From Teichococcus aestuarii (GTDB taxonomy: Bacteria; Pseudomonadota; Alphaproteobacteria; Acetobacterales; Acetobacteraceae), in NCBI RefSeq assembly GCF_003116135.1, contig NZ_PDOA01000001.1, positions 558,001 through 622,000 of the forward strand: a stretch of 64,000 nt of DNA. Reading direction: 5' to 3'. Shown here piece after piece: positions 19,519 through 28,934 of this stretch (positions within the stretch are counted from its first letter, which is position 1; each line of letters opens with the position of its first letter). The translations under genes were made by a program, and so were the position numbers. Below the pieces are notes generated by a model. The model saw only the letters and a list, made by a program, of their open reading frames with translations, was not told where the DNA came from and did not search any database.

Positions 19519-19519
19519 C

Positions 19520-19547
19520 GCGGAACCCGGCGCGGGCCGGGTTCCGC
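19520..19547. terminator. Bidirectional hairpin terminator
   Basis: Eleven perfect base pairs: GCGGAACCCGG (19520-19530) with CCGGGTTCCGC (19537-19547), around a 6-nt loop. It lies immediately after the AsmA-like stop and 5 bp before the tyrS end on the opposite strand. No U-tract is present. Confidence 0.6.
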
Positions 19548-19552
19548 ACCGG

Positions 19553-20800
19553 TCAGGCGGCCGGGCGCACCAGCACGTGGCGCTTGCGGCCGGCGGAGAG
19601 CTTGGCCGCGCCGTCGCGCAGATCGGCCGCCGAAACCTCCAGCGCCTCGTCGGTGATGGCGGCGTCGTTCAGCCGCAGCCCGCCCTGGCGGATCAGCCGG
19701 CGCGCCTCGCCCTTGCTGGCGGCGAAGCCCGCCTGCACGGCGAGGTCGATCGCCGGCGCCGGCAGGGGTGCCGCGATCGAGGGCAGCGTCTCGGCCGCCT
19801 GGCCCTCCTCGAAGGCGCGGCGCGCCGTCTCGGCGGCAAGCGTGGCGGCTTCCCGCCCGTGCAGCAGGGCGGTGGCCTCGGTGGCCAGGATCTTCTTGGC
19901 CTCGTTCACCTCCGAGCCGGCCAGCGCGCCGAGGCGGCGCACCTCCTCCATCGGCAGCTCGGTGAACAGCGCCAGGAAACGGCCGACATCCGCGTCCTCC
20001 ATGTTGCGCCAGAACTGCCAGTAATCGTAGGGCGCGAGGCGGTCGGGGTTCAGCCAGACGGCGCCGCCGGCGGTCTTGCCCATCTTGGTGCCGGAGGCGG
20101 TGGTCAGCAGCGGCGTGGTCAGGCCGAACACCTCCGCGCCGTCGCAGCGCCGGTTCAGCTCCACCCCCATGATGATGTTGCCCCACTGGTCGGAGCCGCC
20201 CATCTGCAGCGCCACCCCGTGCCGCCGCCGCAGCTCCAGGAAGTCGTAGGACTGGAGCAGCATGTAGTTGAACTCGAGGAAGGAGAGCGGCTGCTCGCGG
20301 TCCAGCCGCAGCTTCACGCTGTCCATCGTCAGCATGCGGTTGACGCTGAAGTGGCGGCCGATGTCGCGCAGGAAGGGGATGTAGAGGAGCTGGTCCAGCC
20401 AGTCCTTGTTGTCCACCATCATTGCGTCCGTCGGGCCCTCGCCGAAGGACAGGAAGGCGGCGAAGGTCTTGCGGATGCCGGCCTTGTTGACCTCGATCTG
20501 CTCGTCGGTCAGCAGGGGCCGGGCCTCGTCGCGGAAGGAGGGGTCGCCGATGCGGGTGGTGCCGCCGCCGAGCAGCGCCACCGGGCGGTGCCCCGTCTTC
20601 TGCAGCAGCCGCAGCATCATGATCGAGAGCAGGTGGCCGACATGCAGGCTGTCGGCCGTGCAGTCGAAGCCGACATAGGCGGGAAGCGGCCCCTGCTTCA
20701 TGCGCGCGGCCATCGCCGCCTCGTCCGTCACCTGGTGGATGTAGCCGCGCTCGCGCGCGACATGCAGGAACTCGTCCATCGTCGCCTTTGTCCGCTTCAT
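19553..20800 (-). CDS. tyrS: Tyrosyl-tRNA synthetase
   Basis: Charges tRNA-Tyr. This class I synthetase has 415 residues from the ATG at 20800. The HIGH-type motif is HVGH (residues 53-56) after [11 protein letters not shown], and tyrosine-pocket motifs YMLLQSYDF and [11 protein letters not shown] are present. The KMSKS-type loop is KMGKT in [16 protein letters not shown]-terminal S4 RNA-binding domain follows ([19 protein letters not shown]). An in-frame ATG at 20779 ([13 protein letters not shown]) is a plausible alternative start; neither has a strong Shine-Dalgarno. It is divergent from anmK. Confidence 0.97.
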   Translation of the reverse strand: MKRTKATMDEFLHVARERGYIHQVTDEAAMAARMKQGPLPAYVGFDCTADSLHVGHLLSIMMLRLLQKTGHRPVALLGGGTTRIGDPSFRDEARPLLTDEQIEVNKAGIRKTFAAFLSFGEGPTDAMMVDNKDWLDQLLYIPFLRDIGRHFSVNRMLTMDSVKLRLDREQPLSFLEFNYMLLQSYDFLELRRRHGVALQMGGSDQWGNIIMGVELNRRCDGAEVFGLTTPLLTTASGTKMGKTAGGAVWLNPDRLAPYDYWQFWRNMEDADVGRFLALFTELPMEEVRRLGALAGSEVNEAKKILATEATALLHGREAATLAAETARRAFEEGQAAETLPSIAAPLPAPAIDLAVQAGFAASKGEARRLIRQGGLRLNDAAITDEALEVSAADLRDGAAKLSAGRKRHVLVRPAA

Positions 20801-20873
20801 GTCCCAGCCCGGCCCCAAGAGTTGTTCCCCGGGGGACTTCCGCTGGCGCTGCGCCCCTAGCACAGTGCGCGCC

Positions 20874-21959
20874 ATGCTGCGAACCATTGGTCTGATGAGT
20901 GGCACCTCGCTGGATGGCGTGGATGCCGCGTGGGTTGAAACCGACGGAGACCGGATCGGCCGGGTGGGGCCGAGCCTGACGCTGCCCTACGAGCCGGAAC
21001 TGCGGCGGGACCTGCGGAAGCTGCTGGATATGGCGGGCGACCTGCCGGCCGACGACCCCTTCCTGCTCGACTGCGAGCGGCGCGTGACGGAGCGCCACGC
21101 CGAGGCGGTGATCCGCCTCGGCCAGCCGGCCGAGCTGCTCGGCTTCCACGGCCAGACCATCCTGCACCGCCCGGCGGCGGGCCGGCCGGGCGAGGGCCGC
21201 ACCTGGCAGATCGGCGACGCGGCGCTGCTGGCGCGCGCCACCGGCCTCCGCGTCGCGCATGATTTCCGCAGCGCCGACGTGGCGGCGGGCGGGCAGGGGG
21301 CGCCGCTGGTGCCGATCGTCCATGCCGTGATGGCGGCCGACCTGCCGAAGCCGCTGGCCATCCTGAATTTGGGCGGCGTCGGCAATGTCACCTGGATCGG
21401 CGCCGACCACCGATTGGTGGCCTTCGACACCGGCCCCGCCAACGGCCCGCTGGACGACTGGGCGCGCCGCGCCACCGGCGCCGACTATGACAAGGACGGC
21501 CGGCTGGCGCTCGCCGGGCAGCCGGATGGCGCGGTGCTGGGGCGGCTGCTGGCGCATCCCTACCTCGCCGCGCCGCCGCCCAAATCGCTGGACCGGCTGG
21601 ATTTCGACCGCGCGCTGCGCGAGGCGGGCGCGGCCGAGCTCTCCCCGGCCGATGGCGCGGCGACGCTGGTGGCGTTCTGCGCCTGCGCCGTGGCGGCGGC
21701 GGGCCGGCACTTCCCCGAGCCGCCACGGCAATGGCTGGTGGCCGGCGGCGGCCGGCGCAACCCGGCGCTGATGCGCGCCCTGGCCAGCGCCCTGGCCGAG
21801 CCGGTGCGCCCGGTGGAGGTGGCCGGCTGGGATGGCGACGCGCTGGAAGCCCAGGCCTTCGGCGTGCTGGCAGCGCGGGTGGCGAAGGGCCTGCCGCTGA
21901 CCTATCCCGGCACCACCGGCACGCCGGAGCCGCTGACGGGGGGGCGCCTGACCGCCTGA
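20874..21959 (+). CDS. anmK: Anhydro-N-acetylmuramic acid kinase
   Basis: Opens and phosphorylates 1,6-anhydro-MurNAc to MurNAc-6-phosphate, returning cell-wall turnover products to metabolism. The 361-residue protein shows the family ATP site [15 protein letters not shown] (residues 6-20), [22 protein letters not shown], then [21 protein letters not shown], the [13 protein letters not shown] phosphate loop, [13 protein letters not shown] and the C-terminal [12 protein letters not shown]. The start is 74 bp from the divergent tyrS start. A CTAG element is at 20857-20860. No MurQ-like etherase gene is nearby. Confidence 0.96.
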   Translation: MLRTIGLMSGTSLDGVDAAWVETDGDRIGRVGPSLTLPYEPELRRDLRKLLDMAGDLPADDPFLLDCERRVTERHAEAVIRLGQPAELLGFHGQTILHRPAAGRPGEGRTWQIGDAALLARATGLRVAHDFRSADVAAGGQGAPLVPIVHAVMAADLPKPLAILNLGGVGNVTWIGADHRLVAFDTGPANGPLDDWARRATGADYDKDGRLALAGQPDGAVLGRLLAHPYLAAPPPKSLDRLDFDRALREAGAAELSPADGAATLVAFCACAVAAAGRHFPEPPRQWLVAGGGRRNPALMRALASALAEPVRPVEVAGWDGDALEAQAFGVLAARVAKGLPLTYPGTTGTPEPLTGGRLTA

Positions 21960-21990
21960 CTCCGTGCCGCCCCCTCCGGGGCCGCGCGGC

Positions 21991-23082
21991 TCAGGCGCCG
22001 CGCGGCCGCAGCCGGGCGCGCATCGCCGCGTGCGCGGCGAGGAAGCGGGTGGCGGCGTCTGGTGCCGCGTTCCAGGGCAGCGAGACGCGGATGGCGCAGG
22101 CCGCGTCGGCCTCCAGCCCCATGGCGCGCAGCACCGGGCTCGGCCCCACCTTGCCCGAGGAGCAGGCGGCGCCGGAGGAAACCCGCACCCCGGCGAGATC
22201 CAGCGCGATCACCTGCGTCTCGGCGGGCACGCCGGGCAGCACCAGGCAGGCGGTGTTGGGCAGGCGCGGCGCCGCGCCGCCCGCCACCGGCAGGCCGGCG
22301 CCGGCCTCGATGGCGTCCCGCAGCGCGGCGAGGCGCCCGGCCTCCTCCGGCTCGAGCGCCGCCACGGCGGCGGCGAAGCCGGCGATGGCGGGCAGCGCCT
22401 CGGTGCCGCCGCGCCGGCCGCGCTCCTGCCCGCCGCCCGGCAGCAGCGCCGGAATGTCCAGCCCCGGCCGCAGCAGCAGCGCGCCGGCCCCCTTCGGCCC
22501 GCCCAGCTTGTGGGCGGAGAGGGCGAGCGAATCAGCGCCCAGCCCTTCCAGCGTCACCGGCAGGCGGCCGGCGGCCTGCACCGCGTCCACATGCAGCAGC
22601 GCGCCATGGGCGCGGCACAGCGCCGCGGCCTCGGCCAGCGGGTGCAGCACGCCGGTCTCGTTGTTGGCGGCCATCAGGCAGATCAGGGCGGGGCCGCCCG
22701 TGGCCAGGGCGGCCTCCAGCGCAGCGAGGTCCAGCGTGCCGTCCGGCCGCACGGGCAGGGTCTCCACCGCCGGGCCGGCGCGCAGGATGGCCGGGTGCTC
22801 GGTGGCGCCGGCCAGGATGCGCCGGCCGGCGCCCAGCCCGTGCAGCGCCAGGGCATTGGCCTCGGTCGCGCCGGCGGTGAAGACGAGGTCCCGCGGCCGG
22901 CCGCCGAAGCGGGCGGCGATGGTGGCGCGCGCCTGTTCCAGCAGCTGCCGCGCCGCGCGGCCCTCGGCATGGATGGAGGAGGGGTTGCCGGTCAGCTCCA
23001 GCGCCGCCAGCACGGCCTGCCGCGCCTCGGGGCGCAGCGGCTCCGTGGCGTTGGCATCCAGGTAGAGGGAGGGCGCGCTCAT
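21991..23082 (-). CDS. Cysteine desulfurase (NifS/IscS-like), coupled to iscR
   Basis: A PLP enzyme that takes sulfur from cysteine for iron-sulfur cluster or thio-modification pathways (363 residues). It has LYLDANATEPLRPEA at the N-terminus, FTAGATEANALAL, ATEHPAIL, the ANNETG motif, the PLP lysine in SAHKLGGPKG near residue 190, and the catalytic cysteine in VSSGAACSSGKVG near residue 305. It is shorter and more diverged than the second desulfurase at 28.9 kb. Its start overlaps the iscR stop by 4 bp, so it is coupled to that regulator. No scaffold gene follows. Confidence 0.92.
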   Translation of the reverse strand: MSAPSLYLDANATEPLRPEARQAVLAALELTGNPSSIHAEGRAARQLLEQARATIAARFGGRPRDLVFTAGATEANALALHGLGAGRRILAGATEHPAILRAGPAVETLPVRPDGTLDLAALEAALATGGPALICLMAANNETGVLHPLAEAAALCRAHGALLHVDAVQAAGRLPVTLEGLGADSLALSAHKLGGPKGAGALLLRPGLDIPALLPGGGQERGRRGGTEALPAIAGFAAAVAALEPEEAGRLAALRDAIEAGAGLPVAGGAAPRLPNTACLVLPGVPAETQVIALDLAGVRVSSGAACSSGKVGPSPVLRAMGLEADAACAIRVSLPWNAAPDAATRFLAAHAAMRARLRPRGA

Positions 23083-23591
23083 GCCGGCTTCGAGGGGGCT
23101 TCCGGGGCCGGGGGGATGGCGCGTCCGCAGACCCGGCCCTCCACCACGTCCAGCAGGGTGGTGTGCTGGAGGAAGAGGCGGATCTGCTCCCCCAGCTCGT
23201 GCCACAGATCGTGCGTCAGGCAGCGCTTGCCGGCGAGGCAGCCGGGCGAGCCTTCCTCGCAGCGCGTGGCGACGATCGGCTCGTCCACGGCGTCGATGAT
23301 GGTGCCGATGGCGATGCTCTCCGGCGCCAGGGCCAGGCGGTAGCCGCCCCCCGGCCCGCGGGCCGAGGCGACCAGCCCGGCGCGCCGGAGCCGCGCGAAG
23401 AGCTGCTCCAGATAGGCGACCGAGAGGCATTGCGCCTGGGCTATCTCGGACAGGCTGACGGGCCGCTCCCGGGCCGAAATGACATCTGCGCCTGCCGCAT
23501 GGCTGTCATCCGCCGGGGGCTGGCCTCGCGCGCGCGCGGCCAGCTCGACCATTGCCATGACAGCGTATCGTCCACGTGTAGACAGGCGCAT
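23079..23591 (-). CDS. iscR: Rrf2-family regulator, IscR-like
   Basis: A 170-residue iron-sulfur-sensing repressor of cluster assembly genes. It begins MRLSTRGRYAVMAMVELA, the Rrf2 N-terminus, and has the winged helix (VSLSEIAQAQCLSVAYLEQLFARLRRAGLV then SARGPGGGYRLA). The three cluster cysteines lie in a CEEGSPGC-LAGKRC pattern (C-x6-C-x5-C) followed by HDLWHEL, very close to IscR. A 25-residue insertion (GQPPADDSHAAGADV and on) sits between helix 1 and the HTH. A TTG one codon upstream could also start it. It overlaps the desulfurase gene by 4 bp. Confidence 0.92.
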   Translation of the reverse strand: MRLSTRGRYAVMAMVELAARARGQPPADDSHAAGADVISARERPVSLSEIAQAQCLSVAYLEQLFARLRRAGLVASARGPGGGYRLALAPESIAIGTIIDAVDEPIVATRCEEGSPGCLAGKRCLTHDLWHELGEQIRLFLQHTTLLDVVEGRVCGRAIPPAPEAPSKPA

Positions 23592-23986
23592 CAATCGGTT
23601 CTTCCTGTCTGAACCGGATCGGGCCGCTCAGGGGCGGCTAGCAAGAAAGCCACACCGGGCTGATGCCCATGACATGAATTCCGTTATGAAAGCGACGATG
23701 TGTTGCCTATATTGATCGCGTCGCGGGGAGCGGAAGCCTGCCCCGGGACGACAAAGGCATGACGGACGCCAGACGCCCACGGCGCACTTGCCGTGGAGAG
23801 GGAAGCTATTGATCCCGACTGTGCGAGTCAACATTGGCCGCCGGAAGGGTGAGCCCGGTCTGTGCTGAACAGCCCCCTGTGGGGGCAGTGCCTTTGGCCG
23901 GCCCGGCCGCCCTGCGGGGACCGACGGGCCATCATGGTTTCCCAACCGGGCGCTGCCGCGCCCACCGCACTGGATGCAAGGGGACG
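23592..23986. other. 395-bp divergent intergenic region with hairpins
   Basis: Lies between iscR (minus) and a hydrolase (plus). It holds CTAG at 23638-23641 on the iscR side. A possible plus-strand -10 element TATATT is at 23708-23713 with a weak TTATGA 18 bp before. Downstream are several stems: CCACGGC/GCCGTGG at 23777-23783 and 23790-23796, and GCCCCC-TGT-GGGGGC near 23880. The stretch after the putative promoter is stem-rich and has no convincing gene. It could be a long leader or an untranslated RNA. I see no match to 6S, SRP RNA or tmRNA. Confidence 0.4.
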
Positions 23987-24655
23987 ATGCCTGAGGTGAT
24001 GTTTGCCGGGCCTGATGGCCGGCTGGAGGGTCGTTACCACCACGCGAAGCAGCCCAATGCCCCTGTGGCGCTGGTGCTGCACCCGCACCCGCTGCATGGC
24101 GGGACCATGAACAACCGGGTGGTGCATGCGCTCTATACGCGCTTCCAGAATATGGGTTTCTCCACCCTGCGCTTTAACTTCCGCGGCGTGGGCCGCAGCC
24201 AGGGCCGCTACGATGGCGGCATCGGCGAGATCTCGGACGCCGCCGCGGCGCTCGACTTCCTGCAGGCGGTGAACCCGAACGCCTCGATGCTGTGGGTGGC
24301 CGGCTATTCCTTCGGCTCGTATGTCGGCATGCAGCTGCTGATGCGGCGGCCGGAGATGGGCGGCTTCGTCTCCATCTCCACCCCGGCCAGCCACTACGAT
24401 TTCGGCTTCCTTGCGCCATGCCCCTGTTCCGGGCTGATCCTGCACGGGGCCGAGGACGAACTGGTGCCGGAATCCTCCGTCCGCAAGCTGGTGGACAAGC
24501 TGAACACGCAGCGCGGCATCGCCATCGACTACCGCGTGCAGGAAGGCGCCGGGCACGTCTTCACCGCCGAGCAGACGGAGAAGGTGGCCAACGCCGCCGA
24601 GGACCATGTGCGCACCATGCTGAACCGCGCCCGGATGGCCATGGCGGCCGACTGA
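23987..24655 (+). CDS. Alpha/beta hydrolase
   Basis: A 222-residue serine hydrolase of the compact alpha/beta fold. It has the oxyanion strand LVLHPHPLHGGTMNN (residues 29-43), FNFRGVGRSQG, the nucleophile elbow GYSFGSYVG with Ser108, an aspartate in HGAEDELVPE, and the catalytic His in GAGHVF. The HPHPLHGG motif marks a conserved bacterial family of unknown substrate, often found beside iron-sulfur assembly genes. AAGGGG lies upstream of the ATG. A strong intrinsic terminator follows it, so it is probably a single-gene unit. Confidence 0.88.
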   Translation: MPEVMFAGPDGRLEGRYHHAKQPNAPVALVLHPHPLHGGTMNNRVVHALYTRFQNMGFSTLRFNFRGVGRSQGRYDGGIGEISDAAAALDFLQAVNPNASMLWVAGYSFGSYVGMQLLMRRPEMGGFVSISTPASHYDFGFLAPCPCSGLILHGAEDELVPESSVRKLVDKLNTQRGIAIDYRVQEGAGHVFTAEQTEKVANAAEDHVRTMLNRARMAMAAD

Positions 24656-24690
24656 CCGCCCGGCCTCGACAACGCTGCAAAGCCCGCAAA

Positions 24691-24723
24691 GGGGCCGGAT
24701 GGCACAAGCCTCCGGCCCCTTTT
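24691..24723 (+). terminator. Intrinsic terminator after the hydrolase
   Basis: GGGGCCGGA (24691-24699) pairs with TCCGGCCCC (24711-24719) around an 11-nt loop, followed directly by TTTT. This is a classical rho-independent structure placed 36 bp after the stop codon. Confidence 0.85.
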
Positions 24724-24742
24724 CGTTGTGGCCCGCCGGCGC

Positions 24743-25759
24743 TCAGGCCGCGCGCAGGGCGGGGATGAGGGCCTCCTCCACCAGCGCGTGCAGCGCCCGC
24801 GCATGGCCGCCGGCACCGCCCGAGGGCTGGTCCGGGTCCGAGATCATGACGATGCTGGCCTCGAGCCCCGGCAGCACATGCGCCATCTGCCCGCCATAGC
24901 CCCAGGCATAGGCGCGCTCCTCGCCGCCGGGCTGGTCGAGGAACCAGCCATAGCCATGCGCGTCGCCGGTGAAGACGGAACGGGTGCGCGGTGTCCAGCA
25001 GGCCCGCACCCAGGCCTCGGGCAGCACCTCGGCACCCTGCCAGCGCCCGCCCTGGCAGTGCATCTCGGCGAAGCGCAGCAGCGCGCGGGGCGAGAGCAGC
25101 ATGTCGTTGCCGCCGAAATAGACTCCCTGCGGGTCGCGCGGCCAGGGCGGGATCTCGATGCCGAGCGGCCCGCCCAGCCAGTCCCGCGCCAGGGCCAGGG
25201 TGCTGCGCCCGGTGCGCCGCGTCAGGATGGCCGAGAGCAGGTGCGAATTGCCGGTGGAATAGAGCATCGGCCCGCCCGGATCGGCCACGAAGGGGCGGGC
25301 GAGGGCGGCGCGCACCCAGTCCCGGCTCGTCACCCAGGCGCCGTAATAGGGGCCGGAGGTGCGCTCCAGCCCCGCCTGCATGGACAGGAGGTGGCCGATG
25401 GTGACCTGCGCCAGCCGCGGGTCGGCGTCGCGCGGCAGGCTGGCGCGCAGCAGGGGCGCGATGCGCTGCTCCGTTCCCTCCAGCAGGCCGCGCGCGATGG
25501 CGGCGCCCACCAGCGCGGCGATGACCGCCTTGGAGACGGATTTCACGTTCACCGGGCGCTCCGGCGGCGGCCCGTTGAAGCGGCGCTCCAGCAGCACCGT
25601 GCCGCCGCGCGCCACGATCAGCGTGCGCAGCTGCGGCATAGCGGCCGCCTGCTCCAGCGCCGCGGCGAAGGCGCCCGGTGCGGCCCTGGCCTGGCGCGCG
25701 AGCAGCAGGGCGGGCAGGGCCAGCAGGACGGAGCGGCGTGCAGCGTGGGGAGGGAGCAT
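24743..25759 (-). CDS. Serine hydrolase, class C beta-lactamase-like
   Basis: A 338-residue exported protein of the beta-lactamase/penicillin-binding-protein-like family. The signal peptide contains RRSVLLALPALLLARQARA. The active-site SxxK is S74-V-S-K77 in NVKSVSKAV. The second motif is YSTGN in MLYSTGNSHLL near residue 166, and a third region GYGGQ (YAWGYGGQM) takes the KTG-like position. The family includes esterases and D-aminopeptidases as well as lactamases, and nothing points to antibiotic resistance. It is divergent from the peptide-type binding protein gene across about 200 bp. Confidence 0.87.
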   Translation of the reverse strand: MLPPHAARRSVLLALPALLLARQARAAPGAFAAALEQAAAMPQLRTLIVARGGTVLLERRFNGPPPERPVNVKSVSKAVIAALVGAAIARGLLEGTEQRIAPLLRASLPRDADPRLAQVTIGHLLSMQAGLERTSGPYYGAWVTSRDWVRAALARPFVADPGGPMLYSTGNSHLLSAILTRRTGRSTLALARDWLGGPLGIEIPPWPRDPQGVYFGGNDMLLSPRALLRFAEMHCQGGRWQGAEVLPEAWVRACWTPRTRSVFTGDAHGYGWFLDQPGGEERAYAWGYGGQMAHVLPGLEASIVMISDPDQPSGGAGGHARALHALVEEALIPALRAA

Positions 25760-25967
25760 GCCGCCGGATATGGTCGCGCCACGCCGGGGCGGGAGGGGAG
25801 GGCGATGTATCGCATGGCGCGCCCCATCGCGGAACGCAGTCCACGCGCGGCATGTGTCGCCCTGCGAGTTTGCAGGCGCTCACGGGAAAGTTCGCGGATG
25901 GAACGAACCGCCCTGGCTGGGTCTTGAGCGCGTGCTAGCGTCTCCGTGACAACAGGGAGACAGAACC

Positions 25968-27548
25968 ATGATGCGTTTCGCCGCCCGTTGGGCTGCCTGC
26001 GCCACGCTGGGTTGCCTCGCCGCACTGCCTGCCGCCGCCTCGGCCAACACGCTCACCATCGCGGCGATGACCTCGCCCAGCGCGCTGGACCCGCACTACC
26101 ATTCGACCAACAACAACAACATGGCGTTGCGGCAGATCTTCGATCCGCTGATCAACGAGGCGAACAACGGCAAGCTGGTGCCGGGCCTCGCCGAATCCTG
26201 GCGCGTGGTCGACGACCTGACCTGGGAGATCAAGCTCAAGCCCGGCGTGCGCTTCCACGACGGCACGCCCTTCGGGGCGGAGGACCTGGCCTTCACCTTC
26301 AACCGCGTGCCGAACGTGCCGAACAGCCCGGGGCCGTTCACGCCTTACGTGCGCAGCATCAAGTCGGTCGAGGTGGTGGACCCGGTGACGGTGCGCATCC
26401 ACACGCACCAGCCCAACCCGTTCCTCGACTACGACCTGACGCGCATCATGATGCTCTCCCGCAGCATCCATGCGGATGCCACGACGGGCGGCTTCAACAC
26501 CGGCAAGCTGGCGATCGGCACCGGCGCCTACCGCTATGCCGGTTTCATCCTGAACGAGCGGCTGACGCTGGAGGCCAACCCCGGTTTCCATGGCGGCAAG
26601 CCGGGCTGGGACAAGGTGGAGACGCGCTACGTCTCCAATTCCGGCGCGCGCGTCGCCGCCATCCTCGCCGGCGAGGTGGACCTGATCGACAGCGTGCCGG
26701 TGCAGGACGTGGCGCGGCTGAAGCGCGAGGCGGCCATCGAGGTCTATGGCACGGAGAGCTACGGCACCGCCTATCTCTTCCCCGACAGCGACCGCGAGAA
26801 CGCCCCCTTCATCACCGACAAGCAGGGCCGCCCGCTGGCGAAGAACCCGCTGCGCGACACGCGCGTGCGCGAGGCGCTCTCGCTCGGCATCAACCGCCAG
26901 GGCATCGTGGACCGGCTGCTGGCCGGGCAGGGCGCGCCGGCCGAGCAGTTCGCGCCCCCCGCCGTGGCCGACCGCGCGCCCGGCCTGCCGCCCCTGGAGT
27001 ATGACGTGGCCCGCGCGCGGAAGCTGCTGGCCGAGGCCGGCTATCCGGACGGCTTCCGCATGACCATCCACGGCCCGAACGGCTTCTTCACCAGCGATGG
27101 CGATGTGCTCCAGGCCATCGCGCAGGGCTTCAGCCGCGTCGGCGTGGAAACCCAGGTGGAGGTGCTGCCGCCGGCCAACTTCTTCACCCGCGCCACCAAC
27201 CGCGACTTCGCGCTGTTCATGACCACCTACACCTCGAACCTGGCGGCCAACACGCTGCGCCAGGTGGTGATGACGCGCGACCCGGAGGCGGGCAACGGCC
27301 CCTTCAACCGCCAGCGCTACTCCAACCCGGCGCTGGACCGCCCGATCGGCGAGGCGATGCGCACCATGGACCCCGCCCGCCGCCAGGCACTGACCACCGA
27401 GGCGATGCGCGTGGCGGTGCAGGACAAGGCGGTGATCCCGGTCTTCTACCTGCGCGTCAACTGGGCCGCCCGCAAGGACCGCCTGACCTACGAGCCGAGC
27501 CCGAACTGGGACACCACCGCCCTGTTCGCCACCCCCGTCAGCCGCTGA
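25968..27548 (+). CDS. Peptide-type ABC transporter substrate-binding protein
   Basis: A family 5 (DppA/OppA-like) periplasmic binding protein of 526 residues. The signal peptide includes [13 protein letters not shown], and the mature protein begins [18 protein letters not shown]. Family hallmarks are [21 protein letters not shown] followed by [22 protein letters not shown] and [12 protein letters not shown]-like [25 protein letters not shown] precedes the ATG, and an adjacent second ATG is possible. No permease or ATPase gene is present. Instead an M20 peptidase gene follows after 14 bp, which suggests binding of a peptide or amidated compound that the peptidase cleaves. Confidence 0.93.
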   Translation: MMRFAARWAACATLGCLAALPAAASANTLTIAAMTSPSALDPHYHSTNNNNMALRQIFDPLINEANNGKLVPGLAESWRVVDDLTWEIKLKPGVRFHDGTPFGAEDLAFTFNRVPNVPNSPGPFTPYVRSIKSVEVVDPVTVRIHTHQPNPFLDYDLTRIMMLSRSIHADATTGGFNTGKLAIGTGAYRYAGFILNERLTLEANPGFHGGKPGWDKVETRYVSNSGARVAAILAGEVDLIDSVPVQDVARLKREAAIEVYGTESYGTAYLFPDSDRENAPFITDKQGRPLAKNPLRDTRVREALSLGINRQGIVDRLLAGQGAPAEQFAPPAVADRAPGLPPLEYDVARARKLLAEAGYPDGFRMTIHGPNGFFTSDGDVLQAIAQGFSRVGVETQVEVLPPANFFTRATNRDFALFMTTYTSNLAANTLRQVVMTRDPEAGNGPFNRQRYSNPALDRPIGEAMRTMDPARRQALTTEAMRVAVQDKAVIPVFYLRVNWAARKDRLTYEPSPNWDTTALFATPVSR

Positions 27549-27562
27549 GACCGGAGAAGATC

Positions 27563-28858
27563 ATGCCCGAGCAACCCGTGCTGGACCGCCTGCGCCAGGC
27601 CGTCGACGCCAATTTCGACAGCGAGGTCGCCTTCCTGACCGAGCTGGTGCGCTTCCCGAGCCTGCGCGGCCGCGAGGCGCCGCTGCAGGACTGGATGGCG
27701 CGCCAGATGGCCGGCCGCGGCTATGCGGTGGACCGCTTCACCATCGCCGAGACGCCGCTGGAGGCGCATGAGAAGGCGGCGCCGATGGTCGAGGTGGACC
27801 CGGCCGGCTCCGTGCAGGTGGTGGCCACCCACCGCGCCAAGGACCCCACCGGCCGCAGCCTGATCCTGCAAGGCCATATCGACGTGGTGCCGGAAGGCCC
27901 CGCGGAGATGTGGACCCACCCGCCCTATGCCGGCGTGGTGCGCGATGGCTGGCTCTATGGCCGCGGCGCCAACGACATGAAGGCGGGCGTCGCTTGCATG
28001 ATCTACGCCATGGACGCGCTGAAGGCCGCCGGGCTGGAGCCCGCCGCCGACGTGCATGTGCAGACGGTGACGGAGGAGGAGAGCACCGGCAACGGCGCCC
28101 TGGCCACGCTCGCGCGCGGCTACCGCGCCGAGGCCTGCCTGATCCCCGAGCCCACCGGCCACACCATGACGCGCGCCCATACCGGCACGCTGTGGTTCCG
28201 CGTGCGGGTGCGCGGCGTGCCGGTGCATGTGGCGCAGGCGCAGACCGGCACCAACGCCATCCTCTCCGCGCTGCACATCATCCAGGCCTTGCAGCAGCAC
28301 ACCAAGGTGGTGAACGAGGCGGCCAAGTCCGACCGCTGGTACGCGCAGATCCAAGACCCCATCAAGTTCAACCCCGGCATCATCCGTGGCGGCGACTGGG
28401 CCAGCTCCACCCCCTCCTGGTGCGAGGTGGATTGCCGCATCGGCCTGCTGCCCAGCACCGAGGTGAAGGATGCCATGGCGGCGGTGGAGCGCTGCATCCA
28501 GGACAGCCGCGCCGGCGACACCTTCCTGGCCAACAACCCGCCCGAGGTGACCTGGCACGGCTTCCAGGCGGACGGCTTCGTGCAGGAGCCGGGCACCGAG
28601 GCGGAGGCCATCCTCGGCGCCGTGCACCAGTCGGTGTTCGGCGAGGCGATGCAGGAGCGCATCACCACGGCGGTGAACGACACCCGCTACTATGGCCGCT
28701 ACTACAACATGCCGGCGCTCTGCTACGGCCCCTCCGGCGAGGGCAACCACGGTTTCGACGAGCGCACCAACCTCGACAGCCTGCGCAAGACGACGCTGAC
28801 CATCGCCGCCTTCATCGCCGACTGGTGCGGCGTGCGGGAGATTACTCCCGGCAAATAA
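27563..28858 (+). CDS. M20 family metallopeptidase (ArgE/DapE-like)
   Basis: A two-zinc hydrolase of 431 residues that removes acyl groups or cleaves small peptides. Metal ligands are visible: His105 and Asp107 in LQGHIDVVP, Asp138 in GRGANDMK, Glu171/Glu172 in TEEES, a further Glu in IPEPTG, and the last His in GEGNHGFDE. The dimerisation domain lies between. It is the second gene of a pair with the binding protein 14 bp upstream. It is not a clear DapE or ArgE ortholog; the real dapE is at 51 kb. The substrate is unknown. Confidence 0.9.
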   Translation: MPEQPVLDRLRQAVDANFDSEVAFLTELVRFPSLRGREAPLQDWMARQMAGRGYAVDRFTIAETPLEAHEKAAPMVEVDPAGSVQVVATHRAKDPTGRSLILQGHIDVVPEGPAEMWTHPPYAGVVRDGWLYGRGANDMKAGVACMIYAMDALKAAGLEPAADVHVQTVTEEESTGNGALATLARGYRAEACLIPEPTGHTMTRAHTGTLWFRVRVRGVPVHVAQAQTGTNAILSALHIIQALQQHTKVVNEAAKSDRWYAQIQDPIKFNPGIIRGGDWASSTPSWCEVDCRIGLLPSTEVKDAMAAVERCIQDSRAGDTFLANNPPEVTWHGFQADGFVQEPGTEAEAILGAVHQSVFGEAMQERITTAVNDTRYYGRYYNMPALCYGPSGEGNHGFDERTNLDSLRKTTLTIAAFIADWCGVREITPGK

Positions 28859-28934
28859 GGTAATGTGCCGGGCGGGGCGGTGGTATTCCCGCCCCGCCCT
28901 TCCACCCTGGCGGGCGGTGGCCCATATTCGCGCC

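Noticed and set aside
24743-25759. Antibiotic-resistance beta-lactamase
   Set aside because: Only the general SxxK fold is present; the third motif is not KTG and the family is broad, so resistance is not supported.
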